The notes: generated from the sequence alone by a model not told the origin. Shown: positions 11,503 through 22,750, counted from the first letter of the stretch. The stretch: 64,000 nucleotides of DNA from Pholiota molesta (GCA_014925825.1 JACGCK010000098.1:62001-126000), one strand, 5' to 3'. Numbers and translations: made by a program.

Positions 11503-12117
11503 ATGAAGTAAAGCATCAAGGGAATACAAATATGCATTTTACATGTATCAATAATACAGTGATTTTATTACCAGATTTTTCATGTGAACAGTACGAGAAA
11601 CAGAACCCTGAGTGGACTCCAAATTTGCCTATAAATTTTTGATAGGCTGGCGTTTCTCGCTAGCCTCACTGAAATTCGAGCAATGACAGGAACAAAATGT
11701 CTTCGTTGCACGTAGTAAGATATCGATCAGTAAAATATAAATAATTGAATTTTATGGGGTGAACACGCTTTCGTTGCACATTGCAAGAGATAGGGCAACG
11801 AAGGTGAGCGAGGAAAATTTAATATCGACCGTCATACATATAACGAAGGGGGATCGTGGTACCGTACAGGACCACGATCAATGAGCCTTTTGGGCGGTCA
11901 GGGGTCGAGGTCACGAGTTGAAGTGGAGAGAGGCGCGAGTGCGAAAAGGTAGCGCGCGAGTGTGGGCGCTAAGCGGGCGCTAAAGCACGTGGTGATAGTG
12001 ATGGCGACAGCGAGTGGAGGCGAGATGAGGACAGGTGAGAAAAGAGGCCGTAATTCTTTTGTGGTATTTTGAGAATAGTCGGCTCGATACACGCTCAATA
12101 GTTAACTTCAAATTACA
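11503..12117. other. Intergenic stretch
   Basis: 3' flank shared by the convergent reductase and F-box genes. Two short similar pieces containing cgttgcac (about 11703 and 11773) are the only structure seen. No gene recognised. Confidence 0.5.
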
Positions 12118-14025
12118 TCATGCTAATGTCTGGTAAAAACTGGGCGTCATGTCATCTACAACCCCTTCCGCTGGTGAGAAGTAATCGAAAACTTTTGCGG
12201 GGGGATAAGGCAGATGCAGTGCGAGGCCGTCTTTCATCGAAAAAGGAATTTGGTCGGATAGCGGCAGAATGTCACCCCTGCAGAACGGTACAGAAAAGCG
12301 TTTGAACTTGCAATAGGCAGCGTCAAGGGCAATTTCAGAATTTGCAACAGAATTGTTGCGGCCATCAGCTAGCCCTTGGCGTAACATGAGGCATTCCAGT
12401 AACCCTTCACCTGTGAAGCTTACGAGGCGACAAGAATCGAAGCTCTCCAGCTCGGGAAGAAGGACACAGGAATATCCATCAGCCACCGCCTCGGCTGTCT
12501 GGACTTTCTCTTCCTGAAACTTTGCGTCGCCTTCGGTGTCCAACTTCGGCAGACTTAGGCGCTTGCCCACCAACATACCGAGGAAGACATTATCAAAGTG
12601 GAGCGCATTTTGTTCTTCATTACCTTCCCAAGGATTAGGTGGTTCTATTGTTCTTCCCAGCCTGTTCGAGAGGCTCTTGAGCCTGCGGGCGGCCTTCAAT
12701 AGTGAGAAGAAGTCCTCGCGGGAGAACATGGCCGCATTGATCGTCAATGTGACAAGCGTTTCGCTGCTACGTCTGACGAGCGCGATGAACTCGCCGGCGG
12801 GCTCCACCGTGTAACTATAATAACTGAGCGTTGTCAGCCGTGGCACGTCCAGCATCGCGAAAAATGATGAAATATCCGATACGCCGTTCTGTAAAGCCAA
12901 CTCGATGAGGTGGGGAAGCAGGATGGGGCTCCTGCATATATGTTGAGGTGGCCCCGCGCCTGCGCTTGATTGGGCGTCGGATGATATCTCTAGCCTCGCT
13001 GAAACGAGCGCAGGGCACTTCACGAGAAGCGCTGCAATGTTGAGGAACCCCTGATTGAACCTATTTTCCCAGCCAATGGGCACGCCTGTTAGCGAAAGAT
13101 AAGTTAACTGCTGCCAGCGGAGCGGTAGCATATTGATATCGCCGCTGAGGTGAATGAACGACACGCGGTGGAGGCGAGGGGCGCTAAGGAAAGATGACTT
13201 CGCCCAGTTGAGTATCGACGGAGAGAGAGGATCAAAATCAGCTGGTGGCTGAGAAAAGTGGCTAGTCATGTTGATAACGAGCTCTTCGAGCGCAGGGACA
13301 TCTTCCGCTGTGAGTGCAGAGACAGATCTGAGGTACTCTGCGGAGCATGTGAATGTCATCGAGCGCCAGCGCTTGGAATGTAAGATGATGGTGTTGAGAA
13401 ACTCCTCGTAATTGGTGTTTAGCACTCTATAATTTGGGTGCTGCATACCATGCAATGAGATGCTCAATCCGCATGCGCCAGAGCGTGCTAGCCATTCCTT
13501 CATTGCCGTAGTCCGCTTCCACAGTGCGTCCGTCATCGACGTCCGGTACCCTTCTCGCTCCAAGTCTGACCTGAAAAACATATCATCGGGCATGGGCTGG
13601 GGCACGGGTATGTGAAGAGAAGCCCAGAGCACTGGAGTAGCAAGCGCGACGGCGCGCCAGGCACTACATACGTGTGTCAGTACCGCAGGTGCCTCCTTGT
13701 GGCTGAGGATCGCGTTGTGCTCCGTCGGAAGGCAGTGATAAAAAACCTCACGGAGGAGGTCCACGGGCAGCCTGCGCATGGGGGATGCAAGCGCTCGATA
13801 GTCGGCCACCAGTCGCTTGAGCTTCGCGTGCTTTTCGACAATCGCGTCATATTCAGCGGCTTTCCGAGCCATTTCAACTTCCAGCTCCGAAATTCTGGCA
13901 GATGGCTCTACCAAAAGATTATGGATCTCCAAGAGTTCATCGTTTGTGGGTGTATAGTTCGTCCCGAAGTGGGACGCGAGGGCGGACACGACGTTATCTT
14001 GCAGGTTCTCGCCGTTAAGCTCCAT
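12118..14025 (-). CDS. F-box/LRR-like protein, paralogue 2
   Basis: Single-exon frame of 635 residues starting MELNGENLQD, closely similar over its full length to the genes at 5928-7799 and 14539-16485. Seen: a coiled-coil-like region (about 30-75) with EVEMARKAAEYDAIVEKHAK, an F-box (about 80-135) with LPVDLLREVFYHCLP and LTHVCSAWRAVAL, and repeated leucine-rich stretches including RLHRVSFIHLSG and LPLRWQQLTYLSL. It probably acts as an SCF substrate adaptor; the target is unknown. An in-frame ATG 24 bases upstream (MDIQYYLN) is also open. It forms a head-to-tail pair with the next gene. Confidence 0.85.
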   Translation of the reverse strand: MELNGENLQDNVVSALASHFGTNYTPTNDELLEIHNLLVEPSARISELEVEMARKAAEYDAIVEKHAKLKRLVADYRALASPMRRLPVDLLREVFYHCLPTEHNAILSHKEAPAVLTHVCSAWRAVALATPVLWASLHIPVPQPMPDDMFFRSDLEREGYRTSMTDALWKRTTAMKEWLARSGACGLSISLHGMQHPNYRVLNTNYEEFLNTIILHSKRWRSMTFTCSAEYLRSVSALTAEDVPALEELVINMTSHFSQPPADFDPLSPSILNWAKSSFLSAPRLHRVSFIHLSGDINMLPLRWQQLTYLSLTGVPIGWENRFNQGFLNIAALLVKCPALVSARLEISSDAQSSAGAGPPQHICRSPILLPHLIELALQNGVSDISSFFAMLDVPRLTTLSYYSYTVEPAGEFIALVRRSSETLVTLTINAAMFSREDFFSLLKAARRLKSLSNRLGRTIEPPNPWEGNEEQNALHFDNVFLGMLVGKRLSLPKLDTEGDAKFQEEKVQTAEAVADGYSCVLLPELESFDSCRLVSFTGEGLLECLMLRQGLADGRNNSVANSEIALDAAYCKFKRFSVPFCRGDILPLSDQIPFSMKDGLALHLPYPPAKVFDYFSPAEGVVDDMTPSFYQTLA

Positions 14026-14538
14026 GTTTAAGTAATATTGGATATCCACTAGAGTGCTTTGAGCAGGAGAATCGAATCCTTTTGCTTTTGGTTAGTTGAT
14101 AGAACCGAAGGTCCAACAATGTGAAAGTTGGAAAGTTGTTGGAAAGGTAGGTGAAAAACTTCAACGAAATTGATGATTACCACGTGGCAAAAATCTGATA
14201 TGCTGTTTCCTTGATCATTCCATGACTCCTCTGAGCGGGAAGTATGCCGCCGAATCTTCAAGCTTCACTAGTCATAGACGTCATTCCTCGCTCAACTGTC
14301 CATCTGGATAATACTAATACTCTATTCTCAATGCAATGACAATGCCTCCGACAGAACAACAAAATTTTGGTTCGCTTTATGTGCAATAATCCGTATCAAA
14401 AGATAAGACTACTTAACGAGGACTAGCGTAGTTATAATTACTTAGGTATTATGTATCTGAACCAAAGAAGAGCTCGTTCTCTCAATGATAAGTTATAACA
14501 CACTCAATATTTTACTTCAAGTTACATCATACTCCAAG
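14026..14538. other. Spacer between F-box paralogues 2 and 3
   Basis: Promoter region of paralogue 2 and 3' flank of paralogue 3. The part from 14050 to about 14420 is homologous to 16500-16870, so it belongs to the duplicated unit. No further gene. Confidence 0.6.
14180..14187. promoter_or_regulatory. CCACGTGG palindrome upstream of F-box paralogue 2
   Basis: Perfect 8-bp palindrome with a CACGTG core, 155 bases before the start codon. The same element sits 148 bases before the start of paralogue 3 in the same local context. CACGTG is bound by bHLH regulators in fungi; which one acts here is not known. Confidence 0.45.
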
Positions 14539-16485
14539 TCATATCCTAGACGCCATTCCATAACGATCTATAATCCCTTCCGCTGGTGAGAAGCGATTAA
14601 TAGGGTTTACGGGGGGATAATGTAGTAATAGTGCGAGGCCGTTCTTCATCAAAGAAGGGATGTCCTCATATACCTGCCGAGTTTTCCTCCTGCAGAACAT
14701 TGCTACAAATTGTTTAAACTTGGTATAGGGAGCACTATGGGCAATTTCGACTCCTGTCTGAGCACCGGAAATGGTAGAATTTGCAACAGAATCGTTGTGG
14801 CCACGACCAAGACTTTGGCGTAGCTTGAGGCATTCGAGTAATGCTTCGTCCGTAAAGAATACGGGTAAAATGGAATCGAAGCTCTCCAGCTCGGGAAGAA
14901 GGACATAGGAATAACCATCGGCGACCTCCTCGGCTGTCTGCACCTTCTCTTCCTGTAAATTTGCGTCTCTTTCCGTATTCAAATTCGCCAGACCTAGGCG
15001 CTTGCCTACCAACATACCGAGGAAGACATCATCAAGATGCGGCGTGCCACGTTCCCAAGGATTAGGCGGTCCCGTCCTGTTTCCTGGCATGTTTATGAGG
15101 CGCTTGAGCCTATGTGCGGCCTTCAATAGCGAGAAAAAGTCCTCGCGGGAGAACATGGCCGCATTGGTCATAAACTCGACAAGAGTTCCGCTGATACGTC
15201 TGACGAGCGCGACGAGCTCGCTGGCAGGCTCCGCCTGTGTGTTGGTGTAATAACTGAGTGTTCTCAGCCGTGGCATGTCCAGCATCGCGAATAAAGATGA
15301 GATATCAGAACCGCCATTGTGTAAAGACAAATCGGTGAGGTTGGAAAGCAGGATTGGGCTTCTACATATAGGTTCAGATGGCCCCGCGATTGCGCCTGAA
15401 TGTGCGAAAAGGGGAGGCGCAAACGGAGTCGGCTGCTGGTATGATATCTGCAGCCTCGCTGAAACGAGCCCAGGGCACTTTGCGAGAAGCGCTGCGATGT
15501 TGGCGAGACTCGTGTTCTCCCTATCGTCCCAGCCAGTGTATAAGTTTGTTAGAGAAAGATGAGTCAACTGCCGCCAGCGAAGCGGTAGCATATTAACATT
15601 CTCGCTGAGATTGATGAACGACACGCGGTGGAGGCGAGGGGCGCTAAGGAAAGATGACTTCGCCCAGTTTAATATCGGCGGAAGGGAATGTTGACCAAAA
15701 GCTGGCACCTGGGAAGCGCGGGTAGTCATGTTGATAACAACCTCTTCGAGCGCAGGGACATCTTCCGCTGTGAGCGCAGAGATAAATCCGAGGTAGTTTG
15801 CAGAGGAAATGAATGTCATCGAGTGCCAGCGCTTAGAATGGGATATGATGGTGTTGAGAAACTCCTCGTAAGTGGTGTTCACCGTGGCAAGATCTGGGTG
15901 TGACATATCCTGCAACGAGATGCTCAATTTGCATGCACCAGAGCGCGCTAGCCATTCCTTCATTGCCGTAGTCCGCTTCCACAGTGCGTCCATCATCGAC
16001 GTCCGGTACTCCTCTCGCTCTAGATCTGACCCAAAAAACATATTATGGGACATGGGCTGAGGCACGGGTATGTGAAGAGAGGCCCAGAGCACTGGAGTAG
16101 GAAGCGCGATGGCGCGCCAGGTGCTACATACGTTTGTTAGTACCACAGGTGCCACCTTGTAGCTGAGGATCGCGTTGTGCTCCGTCGGAAGACAGTGGTA
16201 GAAAACCTCACGGAGGAGGTCGACGGGCAGCCTGCGCATGGGAGATGCAAGCGCTCGATAGTCGGCCACCAGTCGCATGAGCTTCGCGTGCTTTTTGACA
16301 ATCGCGTGATATTCAGCGGCTTTCTGGCCCATTTCAACTTCCAACTTCAACATTCTGACAGATGGCTCTACGAGGAGGTTACGGATCTCCAAGAGTTCAT
16401 CGTCGGTGGGTGTATAGTTCGTCCCGAAGTGGGATGCGAGGGAGGACACGACTGGGTAGTCTTGTTGGTTCTCGTTGAGTTCCAT
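14539..16485 (-). CDS. F-box/LRR-like protein, paralogue 3
   Basis: Single-exon frame of 648 residues from MELNENQQD. The frame is open 28 codons further upstream, but the paralogues begin at this Met. Same order of parts as paralogue 2: coiled-coil-like segment with EMGQKAAEYHAIVKKHAK, F-box with LPVDLLREVFYHCLP and LTNVCSTWRAIAL, then leucine-rich stretches. The LRR part has diverged more than the F-box, with extra residues near FAPPLFAHSGAIAG and a different C-terminus. That is the pattern expected if the substrate-binding half is under changing selection. The target is unknown. Confidence 0.85.
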   Translation of the reverse strand: MELNENQQDYPVVSSLASHFGTNYTPTDDELLEIRNLLVEPSVRMLKLEVEMGQKAAEYHAIVKKHAKLMRLVADYRALASPMRRLPVDLLREVFYHCLPTEHNAILSYKVAPVVLTNVCSTWRAIALPTPVLWASLHIPVPQPMSHNMFFGSDLEREEYRTSMMDALWKRTTAMKEWLARSGACKLSISLQDMSHPDLATVNTTYEEFLNTIISHSKRWHSMTFISSANYLGFISALTAEDVPALEEVVINMTTRASQVPAFGQHSLPPILNWAKSSFLSAPRLHRVSFINLSENVNMLPLRWRQLTHLSLTNLYTGWDDRENTSLANIAALLAKCPGLVSARLQISYQQPTPFAPPLFAHSGAIAGPSEPICRSPILLSNLTDLSLHNGGSDISSLFAMLDMPRLRTLSYYTNTQAEPASELVALVRRISGTLVEFMTNAAMFSREDFFSLLKAAHRLKRLINMPGNRTGPPNPWERGTPHLDDVFLGMLVGKRLGLANLNTERDANLQEEKVQTAEEVADGYSYVLLPELESFDSILPVFFTDEALLECLKLRQSLGRGHNDSVANSTISGAQTGVEIAHSAPYTKFKQFVAMFCRRKTRQVYEDIPSLMKNGLALLLHYPPVNPINRFSPAEGIIDRYGMASRI

Positions 16486-17428
16486 TTTGAAGTATCCTCT
16501 ATAGTGCTTTGAGCACGAGATTCGAATCTTTTTGGTCAATTGACAGAACCAAAGGTGCAACGATCTCAAAGTCGGAAAGGAAGGTTACAAACAAGAATGC
16601 AACTGATACAAGTTCAACGAAACTGATGATTACCACGTGGCCAAAATTTGATGATTGATGCTGCAATGTTCGCTGCTTTTGACTTCATCATTCCATTCCT
16701 CCTCTGAGCGGGAAGTATGCCACCGAATCTTCATTAATCATCGACGTCGCTCCTCGCTCAGATCTCCATCTGGATAATATCCTACTGCCAATGGGCCTCC
16801 CACAGAACAATAAAACTTCGGTTCGCTTTATGTGCAACGATTCGTATCAAAAGATAGGACTACTCAAGGAACTTCTTTTTCTCCGCATGTTGCGATACGA
16901 AACGACTCCCTTTTGCGGTACGTGGCATCGAAATGTTATGTTCCTTTCCCTCGTTCCAACATATTCTTCGTCTATCAGTTCTGAGCCAGTTTTAATCCTC
17001 GTTCTGTACACTTTGAACCAAACTGGACTGGTCGCAACGCATCGAATTTTCAATGTTTTCAACCTCTCAAGGCTGAAGAGACCGTCCATGTTCTTCTTGT
17101 AATGCAATGAAAAGGATCGCCAAAGTTTATTGAGACGTTGGAAGCCATGAGGGCCTATGACGGGAGTTGATGGGAACATGGATTGCTTGCGCGTCCTTTA
17201 ATCACTGCAAGGTATGTAATGCATTTCCTATTAACATGGAGGCTGGAGGCTGACTAGCTTAAATAACTTGAAGGATACCTGCTATTCTGACGTTCTGAGC
17301 GGGCGATCGAAAAAATGAGATCGAGAGGCTGACATACAAGGGCAAGAGTATAATTTCGTCGAATAATTTCGTTTTCTCACCACAGTATCATCCTCTTTCT
17401 GCTATACAGCAACCCGCCTTTGAGAAAT
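16486..17428. other. Intergenic region
   Basis: The left part is the duplicated promoter of F-box paralogue 3. The remainder up to 17428 is the 5' flank of the next gene. Short open frames at 16791-17179 show no conserved motif and are not called. Confidence 0.5.
16633..16640. promoter_or_regulatory. CCACGTGG palindrome upstream of F-box paralogue 3
   Basis: Same 8-bp palindrome and flank (gattaCCACGTGG) as in paralogue 2, 148 bases before the start codon. Confidence 0.45.
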
Positions 17429-20038
17429 ATGGGGCGTCCAAAGCATGCTTCGTACTTCAAATCTCAAGCCAAGACTGCGGACATACGTCGAGCTGTCAAG
17501 CCCAATATTTGGGATGTTACACTCGCCGCGCCCAAAATTAATTGCGGAGACTCTTTTCTGAGTAAGTTCAGGGCCTGCTACCTTCAATGCTTCGTGACAT
17601 TGACTTAAAAAAATGCCATCAGCGCGCAATTTGCCTCCTCCGTCGGAGTCTCTCATGGACAGTGCGACTACATTCCTGAAAAGCGTTTTATCCGATGTTC
17701 GAGCCACTGAAACTCCTATGCGCCCCCTTGCTATCAGCACGGATGTTATGGACTGTGACCTAACTCCAAGCGAGCTCATGGACGTCGATGAAGTCAATCT
17801 TGATGACATGAATGTAGATGTGGTGGGACCCCACGCCCTTTCTCTCGATTCTATCCAATGGATGTTGCCGAGGACCCCTGGTCTATGGCTATTTTCGCGG
17901 TTCGGCCGTCCATTTCAGCTCCTCCAAGTTTCCCCGCCTTTACCGACCATCCTATGAGTCCTCTCCAAGTCTGCCCTGCAACGCCTCACTGGAAGGAAGT
18001 GAGCGTTGAGCTCTCTTTCGCTCGGCGTGAGCTGGCTTTGATAGCTAAGGCGCTGCAATGCCTTCCTGTGTGCACGTTGCATAGTCCTGTTCAGGAGCTA
18101 CCTATGGAATCCCCTGTTCAAAGCATCCCAGACTTCGCTCATTTGACCCATAAATCTCTGATTGAGTCTGCCGTTATCTCGCCTGCCGTTCACAGCCCCG
18201 AACACCGCTCACTATGTGTCGACCCTGGCGTTGAAGTAGTTGTTAAGGGCATTCGTAACCTCGATATCTCTGACGACTCGAACCCCATCTCGAGTACACC
18301 CCTCGATGAACCCATTCCTCTTACTGTACGTCTTCCTGAGATTAAACCAGAGGCACTTTCTCCTTGCTCGGAATCAAGCGAATTTTCTCAAGAACTGGAT
18401 GCCTTGAACACTGCCGACCTCCTGGGGCTCGATTCCATTGAACCATTGCACTCAACACCTATCGATGGCGACAACGGCAAATCTCCTGACGCATTTGGCA
18501 TATGGGCAGACATTGCTGACTTGCAGATGCACAGTTTGTACACTGATCTCTCGATACCCTACCTTCCCGACGACGGTTTCATTACCTTCCCTTCGAGTCT
18601 CGTCAGAGAGGTCGTCAGCGTCTTCGCCCTTCCTGCTGTTGATCAACAACCTCGCTCGACTGAGGCTGTTGGTGTTCTACCATGCTCAGAGGAGGCTGGA
18701 GTCGTTGACTGTGTTATATCATCCGAGATACGCGATAAGGATGCTCCGGGAAATGCGCCATGCGAGTCCGTTGTTCTAGTCCCGAACAATGGACCATACG
18801 AGGACGGACCGTTCCCGAGCCAGATCGACTCTGAAGAAATTGTTCGCATGATGAAGAATCGCGCTGAAAGGGATGCCAAGAAGAAAGCACGGAAGGCAAG
18901 TACCAAGGAGAAAAGACGTTGTGAAGCCAACGCTCAATCTGCTTCCGAGCCTTGTTCTCCTTTCGCTCCAAAGTCACTCTCCAAAATGAAGATCAACGTA
19001 TCCATGCCCAATCATTCCCCGATTTACCCTTCACTTTCTCACAAGAAACTCGTTAGAGCCGATACGAAGAATGGGGTATCTGTTAAACAAGGCATTTCAA
19101 ATATGGATATATCCGGTATGCATTGTTTTTTCTCCCTCTTTTACTGAGCTCACGCTTATTCAGCACGTCCATCACTTTGCATCGCCTCTCACTTTCGCCT
19201 TTCTTCTCATCAGAAGAAGAATCAGGACACTCTATCGAAAAAAACACGACCGCGTGTGGAGGTTGGCAAGGAAAACACACCGCCTGTGAAGTCTTCGCCT
19301 TCGTCTTCTACGAGGCAGTCAGTTCTCAAGGAGAAGATTCAAACCACGAAACAACGTTCCTTGTCTTCGCCGCGTCCTCTGTCCACAATCAATCAGAATA
19401 TCCAGCGCATTCCGATACCGATGTCGTCAGGCTCCTTGATCATCAGCAAGAGGGTGCCAGCCAAAAGACGAAAGGCTGCACTGTCAGATAGTATGCCGTT
19501 AACGACATCACGTACACCATCAAGCCTACAAGCCGCCTCGCTCCTTTCTAGGACTACCCCCCTCGAACCCACTACTCCTATCCCTGAAGCGCGCGTCATT
19601 CATTTGCCCTATGCTCACTCTCTGATGAGGCAAAGGGACGTCACGCCTCCAAAGGTTCCTAGTTCGTGCCCCGCACGTACTATGGGGAATCCAGCTTTCT
19701 TTGCGCCGAACGAGAGACATTTTCCGAGGCGTTCGACTGGTTATCCTCGTCTTGAAGACATCTCTGATGATACCTTTCATTCGTTTGCCGACATTTCTAC
19801 CAGATCTCCTTCGCCCGACGCTACAGAGGCTCAGCTCGTCGGAAGCCAGAAGATGGTACTTTACCCGGATGTTGACAACGCTCCTGAATGGGTGGTCAAT
19901 GAAGCGACGAAGAATAGAGTCTTGCCCGGTGCCGTTCCTACCACTGACTACCACGAGGACGTTGGCCCCTGGTCCCCAACGACCGCTTTTCTACCTCGAT
20001 GGTTTGGACGTCTCAAGGGCGTTCTCTTTGGCTGGTGA
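17429..20038 (+). CDS. Uncharacterised, largely disordered 813-residue protein
   Basis: Exons 17429-17561, 17623-17813, 17873-19115 and 19164-20038 join in phase. The introns are 61, 59 and 48 bp. I do not recognise the family. Seen: a basic start MGRPKHASYFK, an acidic Asp/Met-rich stretch (LMDVDEVNLDDMN), a long Ser/Pro-rich middle, a Lys/Arg-rich helix-like segment (MMKNRAERDAKKKARK, basic enough for a nuclear signal), KENTPP, many S/TP sites, and an ordered-looking C-terminus with NAPEWVVNEATKNRVLPG and FLPRWFGRLKGVLFGW. This composition suggests a nuclear or cytoskeletal regulatory protein, but that is inference only. The start is the first ATG in frame with the exon chain. Confidence 0.7.
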
Positions 20039-21411
20039 AGGGTTTCGACATCATAAAGCATCGCCTGGTCACTGCGTAAGTTGTTTGTATGTCTGTGTGT
20101 ATACGGTTCCAGGCTAACGATATTTCAAATAGATACTTTTTGGATCTTGTCTGTGCTTAGCTCGCTCTTGAATGGCTTGATGCCTTCGGTGCTAGACATG
20201 AACTGGATCTGTCACATTTCGTCGTTTTGAATCCTGCAGAGGAAACGTTCAACGACGCCACGCGTCCTCGATGGACTCATGGCCCTGAACTGATCTGGAT
20301 CATCGCTTCATGCACTTCGACTGTGTCGTCGACCGACTATAATCAAGCCAAGTCGACTTGACTATTAGACATCAAGAAGGGTCCTGTATGGCGAAGACGT
20401 CTAGGATCATGTCCTCGCCATACATAATCTTCTTTCTCAGCCAGCTATCCTTTCAGAAATAACGAAAATAAACCTAATAACCATATTTCGGACTAATCCG
20501 AATGCTCGCATTCTCACTGCTGCCCTGGATCTATGTTATCTGCGTATTCGGGTTACCGACTTGGTCTTCATTTGCCCACATATTTTGCATCTTTCTGCTG
20601 GACTCAACCTTCGCTGCTTATGCCTCTACGAATGAATCTCTGATCTCGACTCTTCCTTCATCGCGGAGGATTATGGAGCCAGGTATGTGCTTATCTAAAA
20701 TCGGTCGATATTGGTAGCTAACACTGACTGTAGACGATACCATACTCATGCTAATCTTTTTTCTTTCATTCCCGAAGCTTGTTATAGCTATGCCCATATT
20801 TCGTTCCCTAGCTCTTCGGCATTGACTTTCAGTTCTCGATCGCTGAATTTTAGCTTGTAGCGTAACGAAATATCGCTTGTCGATGGATTTATTCTCCTCA
20901 TGTTGCGCTTAGTTATCCCGGCTAGCCTTCTTCATCGCAGAGGAGCATGGAGTCAGGTATGTATTCATTTGGCTCCGGTTGACGTTGGGGGCCGATATCG
21001 AGCAGAGGCAATATACTACAACCACAAACTGAAAGCACAGTTTTCCTCCATCTATGCCAAATTTCCTGTTTCAATTCTCGAAGCTCGCTTCCTCTATGCC
21101 CATTTTTCCTCCTTTTTCATTTTGACTACGCTTGTCAGTGGATTCCTCTCCTTATCTTGCCCGTCATTTATTCATGTAGATATATCAGCCAATGTAGACT
21201 GCTCATCCATCATCGTTTATTCAATTTCATTCATTCTGAAAAAGCATCGTTCGACGATTATTATACGTGATCGAGCAGCTCGCCGGGGCAAACTCTTTGC
21301 AGCACATTCAATACCCCTCACAGCCTTTTGCGCCCCTCGAATCCGACAGCCTTCTTGAAATTCATTGACCAGTCCAAACGGCTATCGAAGACTGAAGTCA
21401 GACATCCACAC
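20039..21411. other. Intergenic region with a weak internal duplication
   Basis: 3' flank of the 813-residue gene and 3' flank of the convergent AA9 gene. Two segments, about 20655-20810 and 20930-21110, share blocks such as catcgc.gagga..atgga and ctatgcccat.ttc, so an old duplication of roughly 280 bp is likely. Open frames here are short and show no motif. Confidence 0.45.
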
Positions 21412-22750
21412 TTACGACACAGGAATACCAGAAGTCAACGTACCAGGTCCGGGAACGGTGTAGGTGGTGCGAGCAGCGGTGGTCGCATCGTAGATATTGA
21501 TGTTAATATTCGGATCACTCGCGCTGTAACCACCTTCAAAGAAAGTGAACGATAGTTCAGAGCCAGGAATGAATCGGGAAGATGGTGCGAACGAGCGCAT
21601 ACCAGGGAATGTGGTAAGGAAGGAGCCGCTGGGGACACCGGTTCCGCTTCCAGTGATGATCAATTGAGCGCCTGTTCAATGGGGTACATCAATGAACAAA
21701 GTCTGAGACTATGGAGAGATGCTTACACTCGGGGTAGAATTGGGGGGTGTTGGCTTGATGGATAGCAAGAAGCTCATTCTGTTCGAATATTCCCCGGGCA
21801 TTAGCGAAGCCCAAAAAATTGACAGCACAACATGCACGCGGATGAGGTAGTTGCCAGGAGCGAGCGCCGCTGGTATCGTCGCGGAGTATTGGAGAGTATC
21901 TTGAACCAGCCCAGTTCCCCATTTTCCATTCCTAAGGCGGTATGTATCAGCGAGATATCCTAGTCCCATTAGTAATTCTTTTCGTGTTTACCCGACGGTT
22001 CCAGAGATAAGACCTACGACCCACCATCAATGAAAAGACTTCTCAAGTGGAAGAGAGACGATTACCAGTCTCAGCGATCTTGAACCATTTGAGGCTGTTA
22101 CTGTTCGCGGACGTACAGGCGCCATTGCAGTTCGCCATGTAGACCGTGACCGGTCCTTGCGCGTGCGTCCATTGGCTGTGAAGAACCGAATGAGAACGCT
22201 ATCATCTCCGGGCGCGAGAGGTGCACGTACGACCACTTGGCGACGATAGTGGTTCCTGCAGGGACTGTAGCTGAGAGCTGGCCGGCGCTGGCTTGGCCGT
22301 TGTTGTTGCAACTGAAGGTCTGCAGCATTATTCCAAATTATCGAATATTGCGCGTAATACGACCGCGGATGGAAATAAACGTACGCTGTCGCTGACTGAT
22401 AGAATGCTAAGAAGCGTGCATTAGAACGCGAGGTCAATTCAGAGCTATGATAACTTTGTCTCTTACGGATTGTATGAGCCTAAAAGGACGATTCAGTTCC
22501 TTCAAAGCTGGAAATAGAGTCAGAAGTAAACATACTGTAGGGGCGCTCGATAGAACTCTGCCCTGTAGCCGAGTTATATGGCTGCCAGCCAGCATAAGTC
22601 GTCGCTAGAGGTTTTTCCTTAGTTTCCGCTGCATACGAGTAACGTATTTAAACCAAACTCACAGCCAATCACGTAGGAGGTCACACCGCCGTGAGCAGCG
22701 ACCTGCGAGATGAGAAAAGAGCCTATGACGGCGAGCGGTGCAGTGAACAT
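21412..22750 (-). CDS. AA9 lytic polysaccharide monooxygenase (GH61), secreted
   Basis: Copper enzyme that oxidatively cleaves cellulose or related glucans outside the cell. Ten exons (22750-22663, 22604-22536, 22479-22467, 22406-22385, 22319-22231, 22175-22066, 22013-21992, 21931-21838, 21778-21727, 21671-21412) give 272 residues. Three exons are only 13, 22 and 22 bp. Seen: a 19-residue signal peptide ending VAA, then the mature N-terminal copper His (HGGVTSYVIG), the second copper His in WSQWTHAQGPV (residue 98), the axial Tyr in QFYPEC (184) and Gln182. The usual second-sphere RHE motif reads RNE (Asn170). Cysteines at TFSCNNNG and YPEC fit AA9 disulphides. No CBM1 module follows; the chain ends shortly after the core. 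Confidence 0.93.

Larger units (their letters stand above)
12118..16870 (-). repeat. Tandem segmental duplication carrying two F-box genes
   Basis: Unit 1 (about 12118-14420) and unit 2 (about 14539-16870) are homologous through the whole coding region and about 350 bp of upstream DNA, including ggttcgctttatgtgcaa and the CCACGTGG palindrome. They lie head to tail with a period of about 2.45 kb. Both copies keep open frames, so the duplication is either young or maintained. Confidence 0.85.
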
